A stretch of DNA of 11,960 nt from Cyanobacteria bacterium UBA7753. GTDB lineage: Bacteria; Cyanobacteriota; Vampirovibrionia; Gastranaerophilales; Gastranaerophilaceae. Shown piece by piece: positions 6,407 through 11,960 of this stretch. How positions within the stretch are numbered: position 1 is the stretch's first letter; the number at the start of each line of letters is the position of its first letter. A model generated the notes under the pieces. It was not told the DNA's origin. It saw nothing but the letters and a program-made list of their open reading frames with translations, and ran no database searches. The stretch lies in the NCBI GenBank assembly GCA_002481545.1, contig DLEF01000067.1, positions 41,309 to 53,268 on the forward strand, written 5' to 3'. The translations under genes and the position numbers were made by a program.

Positions 6407-7996
6407 ATGAAGAATGGGAAAATAATAATTGTTGATGATGATGAGACTATCATATCAACATTAAAGACATTATTATATGTAGAGGATTTTTCGGGAGCGG
6501 AATTTTTTGCCGAACCCGAGCTTGCGCTTGAATACATAAAAGACAACCCGCCCGATTTGATTATGTCTGATTTTATGATGCCAAAGATGAACGGGTTGGA
6601 GTTCTTATCCAAAGCAAACGAAATGTACCCCGAAGTCAGTAAAATTTTGCTCACGGGCTATGCCGATAAAGAAAATGCAATCAGAGCAATAAACGAAGTC
6701 GGACTGTATAAATACATAACAAAGCCGTGGGATAACGACGACTTAATCTTGAGTATTAAAAACGGGGTAGAACGCAGTTATCTTTTGAGCGAACTGAGAC
6801 AAAAAATAGATGAACTTGAGGTCGCAAACAAAAAACTTGAAGATTATTCCCATAACCTTGAAACCATTGTTGCCGAACGTACCGCTGATTTGACGGAATC
6901 AAACGCGAAATTGCAAGGTATATTTGACAACTGTGCGGACGGTATTATTTTGACGGATGAAAAAGGTAATATTGAACAGGTTAACAAAGCCTGCGAAAAC
7001 CTTGTCGGTGTGTCGGAAAACCATATTAAAAAACACAATTTGAGTGAAATTGTTACCGCCGAAAAACATAATATCTTGGATTGTCTGCAAACGGAAGACA
7101 ACAGCTTCTTCGTAAGAGATTGCAAGATACACAACAAGTTGAGTGAACGTGATATTCCTATAGATATCAGCTTTGCCTGCATATCTGAGGATGCAATAGT
7201 AAGACGTTTTGTCGGAGTTATGCACGATATTACGGACAGAAAAGAAGCAGACCAGTTGAGGGATGATTTTATTGCAACATTGACGCACGACTTGAGAACT
7301 CCTCTTCTCGCTGCTATTCAAACCCTTAAATTCTTCCTCGACGGCTCAATCGGTGAAATAACCGAAAAGCAAAAAACGCTTTTGTCAACGATGAAAAAGA
7401 GCAATGAAGACTTACTAGGGCTTGTTAATGCTCTGCTTGAGGTTTACAAATATGATGCTGCGAAATTGAAACTTTGCAAGACGCCGTTTGTATTCAAAGA
7501 TTTAATATCTCAAACTTATGCGGAATTGAAACCGCTTGCGGATAACAAACACATAGATTTTGAGGTTGATTATCAAATGTCTGACGATGTAAGAGTAAAT
7601 GCGGACAGAGCGGAAATCAGACGTGTTATTTGCAACCTTTGTGGGAACGCAATAAACTACACTAATAACAACGGAAAAATAAATGTAAGCGTAAAATCTC
7701 AAGGCAAAGACCTGATATTCACCGTTCAAGATAACGGAAACGGAATCCCGAAAGAGGATATCCCGAATATGTTTAACAGATTTTCGCAGGGTACAAGCAG
7801 AAAACGTTCAACCGGAACTGGGCTCGGCTTGTATCTTTCAAGACAAATAATAGAGGCTCATAACGGTAAAATATGGCTGGAAAGCAAATTAAACAAAGGG
7901 AGTGAGTTTTCCTTTATTCTTCCCGAATCAATTGTGGAAGAAAAAGAAGGAAAAACGGATGAAAGCGCAGTTGAAAAAGCAGGCGCTCGTCATTAA
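6407..7996 (+). CDS. Soluble sensor histidine kinase with N-terminal receiver (REC-PAS-HisKA-HATPase)
   Basis: A 529-residue cytosolic kinase without membrane segments. The receiver domain (about 4-120) has the acidic pocket D10-D12, phosphoacceptor D55 (SDFMMP), T83 and K106 (TKPW). A coiled-coil signalling helix (about 123-170) leads to a PAS domain (about 166-280). The dimerisation/phosphotransfer domain has H294 in THDLRTPL, and the ATPase domain has N410 and N414 (N box), DNGNGIP (442-448, G1) and GTGLGL (470-475, G2). All catalytic residues are present. The region around H294 and LLEVYKYDA resembles cyanobacterial kinases. With the receiver at the N-terminus, its state probably gates the kinase, letting another kinase feed in. 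The likely output is the response regulator 23 bp downstream. No Shine-Dalgarno precedes the ATG, and the promoter places the transcript 5' end on it, so translation is probably leaderless. Confidence 0.95.
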   Translation: MKNGKIIIVDDDETIISTLKTLLYVEDFSGAEFFAEPELALEYIKDNPPDLIMSDFMMPKMNGLEFLSKANEMYPEVSKILLTGYADKENAIRAINEVGLYKYITKPWDNDDLILSIKNGVERSYLLSELRQKIDELEVANKKLEDYSHNLETIVAERTADLTESNAKLQGIFDNCADGIILTDEKGNIEQVNKACENLVGVSENHIKKHNLSEIVTAEKHNILDCLQTEDNSFFVRDCKIHNKLSERDIPIDISFACISEDAIVRRFVGVMHDITDRKEADQLRDDFIATLTHDLRTPLLAAIQTLKFFLDGSIGEITEKQKTLLSTMKKSNEDLLGLVNALLEVYKYDAAKLKLCKTPFVFKDLISQTYAELKPLADNKHIDFEVDYQMSDDVRVNADRAEIRRVICNLCGNAINYTNNNGKINVSVKSQGKDLIFTVQDNGNGIPKEDIPNMFNRFSQGTSRKRSTGTGLGLYLSRQIIEAHNGKIWLESKLNKGSEFSFILPESIVEEKEGKTDESAVEKAGARH

Positions 7997-8019
7997 ATAA
8001 ATAACAGATAGGGTATATT

Positions 8020-8697
8020 ATGATAAGAACATTACTGGTAGAAGATCATGAACTGGAACGGCTGGGGCTGTCCATTATGATAGAACAGGCAGAAGGTATA
8101 GAGCTTGTAGGACAAGCGGAAAACGGTATTGAAGGGGTAGAACAGGCAAAGGCGTTAAACCCTGATGTAGTGGTTATGGACATAGGCTTGCCGATTATAG
8201 ACGGAATAGAGGCAACAAAGAGAATAAAATCTTATAACCCTAATTGCAAGGTGCTTATTTTTACATCCAGAGACAGTGAGGATGATGTATTTGCGGCATT
8301 CCAATCGGGTGCTGACGGATATGTTATGAAAGACGCATCAAAAGAACAGTTCTGTACTGCTATAAAATCGGTAGCGATAGGGGTTGCGTGGATTGATCCC
8401 GCTATTGCGAAGGTTGTACTTTCCAATATTCAGGCTCCGAGTGCAAATAAACAGAATAATCAAAATAACGAGGGCGGAATAAACTATTACGAAGGCAAAC
8501 GCTTGTACGGTTTGACAGAACGTGAAATGGACGTACTTGCTTTAATCGTTGAGGGGTTGACCAATGTCCAGATTGCGGAGAGGTTGACTATTTCACCTTA
8601 TACCGCAAAGGCTCATGTACACAACGTTTTACAAAAATTATCCGCTGAAAATCGTTCCAAGGCAACCAATACGGCTTTAAAAGAAGGTTTGGTATAG
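8020..8697 (+). CDS. NarL/FixJ-type response regulator
   Basis: A 225-residue two-component transcription factor. The receiver domain (2-120) has E8/D9, phosphoacceptor D54 (VVMDIGLP), T82 and K104 (VMKD). The receiver end GVAWIDPAIAKVVL (121-134) is a pattern I associate with cyanobacterial NarL-type regulators. A Gln/Asn-rich linker (about 138-152) joins it to a LuxR/GerE DNA-binding domain (164-225) with LTEREMDVL, then IAERLTISPYTAKAHV covering the helix-turn-helix. It is the probable phosphorylation target of the kinase encoded just upstream. The two genes share a promoter, and I see none in the 23-bp gap. The ribosome site is weak (ATAGGG about six bases before the ATG). Its stop codon TAG touches the next gene's ATG, implying translational coupling. 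Confidence 0.95.
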   Translation: MIRTLLVEDHELERLGLSIMIEQAEGIELVGQAENGIEGVEQAKALNPDVVVMDIGLPIIDGIEATKRIKSYNPNCKVLIFTSRDSEDDVFAAFQSGADGYVMKDASKEQFCTAIKSVAIGVAWIDPAIAKVVLSNIQAPSANKQNNQNNEGGINYYEGKRLYGLTEREMDVLALIVEGLTNVQIAERLTISPYTAKAHVHNVLQKLSAENRSKATNTALKEGLV

Positions 8698-10080
8698 ATG
8701 TTTTGGGGGATTCTTGCGGCTGTATTCATTGTATCGGTGCGACTCGTATGTGACGAGATGGAACCTGTATTCAGAGACAAGGATCCTATTGTAAGACAGT
8801 ATAAATACCAATATTACGCCCAAAAAGAAGAGTTAAAAGAAGAATACGAAAAAAGCAATATGCCTAAATCAGGCTATATGCTTACGGAAGATTATGAGGC
8901 TTTGAGCAAAGGTATTCCGAGGATGAATTTGAAGATTGACGATCCTAAGCCTATCAAGCCGAGTGATATGAAATATGTTCCGCAGCCTACGTATAAACTC
9001 GTCAGATACAATGATCCTCCCGGCTCTCCCGAACTTAATGTTCCGAGAAAATATAATTTTGACAGACAAATAAACACGCAGGGCGTTGTTTCGGGTGATT
9101 TCACAAAGCTTGTATATTCAACCGTTTATTACTATGCGGATGTTAACTGTACCGCTTGTTCAACTTTTGTTATTCCGCTGGATATGAGCTTGACTAAGAT
9201 AGAGCGTGTTAAAAAAGCAAATGTTGCAAGAAAAATTGATAAACCTATTTTTGAAACTGACAAATCAATCTCAACAGAGGGAGCTTTCAGAACTATTACT
9301 CCTGTTGATTTTTCAGAGGATAACAGGTATATAGTTGCGAAAGAAAAACTCGGTTGGGCACACGAAGGCATTTGGCAGACAAATGTTTGGGTTCACGATT
9401 TTCAGGCGGACAGATCGTGGAAGTTAAACGAAGTCAGAGAGGCTATCATCCAATATTGGCAGAACAGAACGGGGGTTAATCTTGCGGAACAAAGATGGGA
9501 TATTTATCCTTTGGGCTTTGACAGAGATAACCAATCGAGGATTCTTGTCTGCGGGTATGCTTATACGGGTGATGTGCCTGCGTTCTTGGGTACTTGGGCG
9601 GTTGATGTTACGGGCGAAAAATGCGAACTCGTAGACCTTGAGGGTAAAAGCCAAAACGTCAGTATGGTAGGATTCAAACTCACTTATGACAGCTATGAGC
9701 CGAGAGAAGAAGTTGAGTGGGAAGCCGAAAGAAATAAAAAGATTGAGAAAGTTCAGAAAAAAGAGGCGAATAAACAAAGAAAAGCGATGAAACGCGCTCA
9801 TAAAAAGGTTTATCACGAAAAATTAAAACGACTTAAAAAAGATTATCATTATAAATTGAGAGAGTATCACAGAAGCAAACGCAGAGGAGTAACATCGAAA
9901 GGCGGGGACGAAACTCCGCAAGTTGATGTAAATAATATCCAAAATGAACAGGATATTGATTATGAGAACTTCAACAGAAACAGAGAAGAACTCATAAAGA
10001 AACAGCAGGAAGAATTAAACCAAAAGAAAAATAACAGGTTTAAATTGTTCAAAAAGGACAAAGGAGCCGATAAAAAATAA
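8698..10080 (+). CDS. Membrane-anchored protein of unknown function with basic coiled-coil tail
   Basis: I do not recognise a family. The 460 residues start with a hydrophobic segment (FWGILAAVFIVSVRLV, 2-17) that could be an N-terminal anchor or uncleaved signal. A charged stretch follows (about 20-60), then a Pro-rich part (80-118). The central region (about 127-332) is beta-rich, with repeating aromatic and acidic turns (SGDFTKLVYST, DFSEDNRYIVAKE, GFDRDNQSRILVCG). This spacing suggests a partial beta-propeller, but I cannot prove it. Cys151 and Cys154 form a CxxC. From 335 to 397 there is a very Lys/Arg-rich coiled coil, then a polar linker, and a second basic helix (425-460) ending in Lys. 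The ATG follows the regulator's TAG with no gap; AAGG lies about ten bases upstream. The context suggests an output or accessory component of the two-component pathway. Confidence 0.8.
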   Translation: MFWGILAAVFIVSVRLVCDEMEPVFRDKDPIVRQYKYQYYAQKEELKEEYEKSNMPKSGYMLTEDYEALSKGIPRMNLKIDDPKPIKPSDMKYVPQPTYKLVRYNDPPGSPELNVPRKYNFDRQINTQGVVSGDFTKLVYSTVYYYADVNCTACSTFVIPLDMSLTKIERVKKANVARKIDKPIFETDKSISTEGAFRTITPVDFSEDNRYIVAKEKLGWAHEGIWQTNVWVHDFQADRSWKLNEVREAIIQYWQNRTGVNLAEQRWDIYPLGFDRDNQSRILVCGYAYTGDVPAFLGTWAVDVTGEKCELVDLEGKSQNVSMVGFKLTYDSYEPREEVEWEAERNKKIEKVQKKEANKQRKAMKRAHKKVYHEKLKRLKKDYHYKLREYHRSKRRGVTSKGGDETPQVDVNNIQNEQDIDYENFNRNREELIKKQQEELNQKKNNRFKLFKKDKGADKK

Positions 10081-10116
10081 AAAATTTTTTGTGTCGCAAT
10101 ATATTGTGCGGAATCT

Positions 10117-10146
10117 GTCATCCTGAACTTGTTTCAGGATCTTATT
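10117..10146. repeat. Palindromic dispersed repeat, copy 1
   Basis: A perfect 8-bp stem, atcctgaa (10120-10127) and ttcaggat (10133-10140), closes a five-base loop (cttgt). It is flanked by gtc on the left and cttat on the right. The same 29-base unit recurs at 10595, so it is a true repeat. Similar intergenic palindromes are widespread in bacteria, from memory. Confidence 0.75.
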
Positions 10147-10285
10147 CAAAAATTTATATAATGCTGAATGTTGTGTCACATTTTTTATATTTACTCCAAA
10201 ATTTCATAAAAATAACGGAAAAAACGACGTTTTTATTAATTCTTTATTAATTTTTATACTTTATCGGAGAATATGTTAAACGCTC

Positions 10286-10314
10286 TTGAATAGGGCAAAA
10301 TAATTTGCTATGCT
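10286..10314 (+). promoter_or_regulatory. Promoter of the small LuxR-type gene
   Basis: TTGAAT (10286-10291), a 17-bp spacer, and TATGCT (10309-10314) preceded by TGC, which makes an extended -10. Transcription would start near 10320, past the ATG at 10318, so translation from that ATG is unlikely. Confidence 0.5.
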
Positions 10315-10380
10315 TTAATGATAGGCATATTTGCCGAAGATTTTTTGCGAGTTAAGAAAAGAAAAGGAAAGGAAACCGTC

Positions 10381-10587
10381 GTGTTAAAAAAGAAATTAAC
10401 AAGCAGAGAATATAAAATATTGAAACTTGTTGCACTTAATTATTCCAATAAAGAAATAGCGAAGGAATTGTATATTAGTGAAAGCACGGTAAAAACAGAA
10501 ATACATAGTATGATGATAAAATTGAATGCTTTAGGGCGGGTACATCTTGCAGTGATTGCTTATAAAGATAATCTTATTGAGGTGTAA
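10381..10587 (+). CDS. Single-domain LuxR/GerE-type DNA-binding protein
   Basis: A 68-residue protein consisting only of a LuxR-type helix-turn-helix: LTSREYKILKLVA (6-18), then NKEIAKELYISESTVKTEI (23-41) covering the turn and recognition helix, then the dimerisation helix. There is no receiver or ligand-binding domain, as in GerE-like proteins. An ATG at 10318 would add 21 basic residues, but the likely transcript start lies after it, whereas the GTG at 10381 has a strong AAAGGAAAGG Shine-Dalgarno seven bases upstream. I therefore choose GTG. The domain is related to that of the response regulator at 8020 but clearly diverged, so it is not a recent duplicate. It could compete for or co-regulate the same promoters. 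The gene is bracketed by two copies of the same palindromic repeat. Confidence 0.8.
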   Translation: MLKKKLTSREYKILKLVALNYSNKEIAKELYISESTVKTEIHSMMIKLNALGRVHLAVIAYKDNLIEV

Positions 10588-10594
10588 ATATTAT

Positions 10595-10624
10595 GTCATT
10601 CTGAACTTGTTTCAGAATCTTATA
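10595..10624. repeat. Palindromic dispersed repeat, copy 2
   Basis: The stem is attctgaa (10598-10605) and ttcagaat (10611-10618) with the same cttgt loop and the same flanks as copy 1, in the same orientation. The only two differences from copy 1 lie at paired positions (C-G changed to T-A), so the 8-bp stem is preserved. A degenerate inverted copy may lie at 10641-10655 (ttgaaataagttcag, 13 of 15 matching the reverse complement). Confidence 0.75.
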
Positions 10625-10699
10625 CCGGATATTACAGGGGTTGAAATAAGTTCAGTAGGGCATTTACTATATAAATAGCTAAAGCATAATTATGTATGA

Positions 10700-10729
10700 T
10701 TGATAAAATCGGCATTTTTTTGTTATAAT
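10700..10729 (+). promoter_or_regulatory. Promoter of prfA
   Basis: TTGATA (10700-10705), an 18-bp spacer and a perfect extended -10, TGTTATAAT (10721-10729). Transcription would start near 10736, leaving a leader of about 16 nt that contains the AAAGAGG ribosome site (10737-10742). Confidence 0.65.
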
Positions 10730-10751
10730 CGAATTAAAGAGGTATATTGCA

Positions 10752-11837
10752 ATGAAAGACATGTTAGACCAAATATTACAGATAGAAAAACATTATAATG
10801 AGTTGGGCGTAAAACTTTCCGATCCTGAAGTTATACAGGATTATAAGAAGTTCCGTGATTTGTCCAAACAAAGAAAATCCATGGAAGAGACAGTAAAATT
10901 GTATTATGAGTGGAAAGATGCCATGGATGCAATAGAAGATTCAAAGCAAATGCTTCATGAAGAAAAAGATGAGGATATGAAAGCATATCTTAAATCCGAA
11001 TTGGAAAAGAATGAGGCAAAAATCCCCGTTTATGAAGAAAAGATGAAACGCCTTCTTCTTCCTCGAGATCCTATGGATGATAAGGATATTATGCTTGAAA
11101 TCAGAGGCGGTGCAGGCGGAGACGAGGCAAACATCTTTGCGGGTGACCTTACGAGAATGTATCTGAAATATGCCGATAAACAGGGTTGGAAAACTCAGAT
11201 ACTTTCTAAAACAGAGTGTGAAGCGGGCGGATATTCCGAAATCATTATTTCCATAAAAGGTGATGCGGTATATTCAAGATTAAAATATGAATCGGGTGTA
11301 CACCGTGTACAGCGTGTACCTGAAACAGAATCACAGGGCAGAGTTCATACCTCGACAGCGACGGTTGCCGTAATGCCTGAAGTTGATGATGTTGAAATCG
11401 AGATTAAGCCTGAAGATATTGAAATGTCAACGGCGCGTTCGGGCGGTGCCGGCGGACAGAACGTCAACAAGGTTGAAACCGCTGCAAGATTGTACCACAA
11501 GCCGACGGGTATTATGGTATTCTGTACGGAAGAGCGTTCACAGCTCCAGAACAAAGAACGTGCAATGGAGATTTTGAAAGCTAAATTGTACGATATGGAA
11601 GTCCAAAAACAGATGAAGGAAGTAACGGACTTGAGACGTTCGCAGGTTGGTACGGGCGACAGAAGTGAACGTATCAGAACATATAACTTCCCACAGGGTC
11701 GTTTGACCGATCACAGAATCAATCATAACCTTAACGTATGGACGGTTATAGACGGTGATATGGATGAACTCCTTGATTTATTAACGGAATATGACCAAAA
11801 GTTGAAACTTGAAAAATTGGCTGAAACACAAGTGTAA
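10752..11837 (+). CDS. prfA: Peptide chain release factor 1 (RF1)
   Basis: Recognises UAA and UAG in the ribosomal A site and triggers peptide release. The 361 residues match the family's usual length. An N-terminal helical domain (1-100) is followed by the PCRF region with IRGGAGGDEANIFAGDL (117-133). The stop-codon reading motif P190-E-T192 (PxT) marks RF1 rather than RF2, which has SPF. The universal GGQ (234-236) lies in SGGAGGQNVNKVETA, where the Gln contacts the peptidyl-tRNA ester. The start is the ATG at 10752 with AAAGAGG nine bases upstream; an ATG three codons later is a less likely alternative. The gene has its own promoter and is followed directly by the tRNA-Lys promoter, with no visible terminator between. 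Confidence 0.98.
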   Translation: MKDMLDQILQIEKHYNELGVKLSDPEVIQDYKKFRDLSKQRKSMEETVKLYYEWKDAMDAIEDSKQMLHEEKDEDMKAYLKSELEKNEAKIPVYEEKMKRLLLPRDPMDDKDIMLEIRGGAGGDEANIFAGDLTRMYLKYADKQGWKTQILSKTECEAGGYSEIIISIKGDAVYSRLKYESGVHRVQRVPETESQGRVHTSTATVAVMPEVDDVEIEIKPEDIEMSTARSGGAGGQNVNKVETAARLYHKPTGIMVFCTEERSQLQNKERAMEILKAKLYDMEVQKQMKEVTDLRRSQVGTGDRSERIRTYNFPQGRLTDHRINHNLNVWTVIDGDMDELLDLLTEYDQKLKLEKLAETQV

Positions 11838-11856
11838 CTTTATTATATAAATAATG

Positions 11857-11885
11857 TTGACTTGAAAACATGTTCTTGGTAGACT
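11857..11885 (+). promoter_or_regulatory. Promoter of tRNA-Lys
   Basis: TTGACT (11857-11862, five of six consensus), a 17-bp spacer, and TAGACT (11880-11885) preceded by TGG, giving an extended -10. The expected start is near 11892, about 16 bases before the mature tRNA 5' end. Confidence 0.6.
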
Positions 11886-11907
11886 AATAAAGAACTTAAT
11901 AAGATTT

Positions 11908-11960
11908 GCGCATGTAGCTCAGTAGGTAGAGCGCTCCCCTTTTAAGGGATAGGTCGCGCG
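11908..11960 (+). tRNA. tRNA-Lys (anticodon UUU), 5' part only
   Basis: The window stops inside the gene. Visible are the 5' acceptor strand gcgcatg (11908-11914), the TA at positions 8-9, and a D-stem gctc/gagc with the conserved GG in the loop. The anticodon arm follows (11934-11950) with loop CTTTTAA, so the anticodon is TTT at 11941-11943. Then come a five-base variable region and the first T-stem bases gcgcg. The outermost anticodon-stem pair is a C-T mismatch. The 3' half, including the T-loop and acceptor partner, lies beyond the end. Confidence 0.9.

Larger units (their letters stand above)
10081..10380. other. 300-bp intergenic region before the small LuxR gene
   Basis: No gene is visible if the LuxR protein starts at 10381. 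The region holds a palindromic repeat (10117-10146), then very AT-rich DNA with a direct repeat TTTATTAATT at 10232-10241 and 10243-10252 (11-bp period, one helical turn), a short hairpin around 10219-10233, and the LuxR promoter (10286-10314). No clear Rho-independent terminator for the upstream operon is present. Confidence 0.5.

Noticed and set aside
4432..10202. A 13-base match (attttggagtaaa) between 4432-4444 and the complement of 10190-10202, each near a repeat copy.
   Set aside because: In about 12 kb of AT-rich DNA compared on both strands, a few 13-base matches are expected by chance, and the similarity does not extend.
189..10270. Shared ATACTT(T)ATCGGAGA before the aldolase (189-203) and in the region before the LuxR gene (10256-10270).
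   Set aside because: The match needs a one-base gap. The first copy includes a Shine-Dalgarno while the second lies upstream of the promoter, so positions do not agree.
10265..10293. Six-codon ORF (ATG at 10273) after GGAGA, as a possible leader peptide for the LuxR gene.
   Set aside because: The ribosome site would be only about two bases from the ATG, and the ORF lies upstream of the predicted transcription start.

Overview
The window looks like chromosomal DNA of an AT-rich bacterium in the non-photosynthetic sister lineage of the Cyanobacteria (Melainabacteria/Vampirovibrionia, for example gut Gastranaerophilales). This is an inference. The AT-rich base composition is plain. The histidine kinase H-box region (LTHDLRTPLLAA, then LLEVYKYDA) and the response-regulator stretch GVAWIDPAIA resemble cyanobacterial two-component proteins as I remember them. 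FabI, RF1 and a tRNA-Lys say nothing sharper. No phage structural gene, transposase, CRISPR array or rRNA is visible.

Layout. Positions 1-208 hold a long inverted repeat and a leader. An HMGL/DmpG-like aldolase (209-1162, +, TTG start) converges with a 1030-residue SF1 helicase fused to a C-terminal PD-(D/E)XK nuclease-like domain (1182-4274, -). Then come 361 bp with the helicase promoter and dispersed-repeat remnants, and a 70-residue XRE regulator (4636-4848, -). Divergent from the regulator is a previously hidden 39-codon ORF (4914-5033, +) with its own promoter, Shine-Dalgarno and a strong terminator. That terminator also serves fabI (5091-5900, -). A small exported protein (6079-6345, +) diverges from fabI.

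The centre of the window is a signalling operon: a soluble REC-PAS-HisKA-HATPase kinase (6407-7996), a NarL-type response regulator (8020-8697), and an unrecognised membrane-anchored protein (8698-10080) whose ATG directly follows the regulator's stop codon. The kinase promoter lies so close to the ATG that the mRNA is probably leaderless. A single-domain LuxR/GerE protein (10381-10587) follows, bracketed by two copies of a palindromic repeat that differ by a compensatory base-pair change. The window ends with prfA (10752-11837) and the 5' part of tRNA-Lys(UUU), each with a good promoter.

How the genes may work together. The kinase, regulator and anchored protein are probably one pathway, with the anchored protein as output or accessory factor. 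The XRE regulator and the 39-codon ORF form a divergent pair with overlapping promoters and repeated TTGTCC boxes. The helicase-nuclease has the architecture of a DNA-repair or anti-phage protein but stands alone with its own promoter. The least understood items are the 39-codon ORF with its XRE partner, the anchored protein, and the helicase-nuclease.
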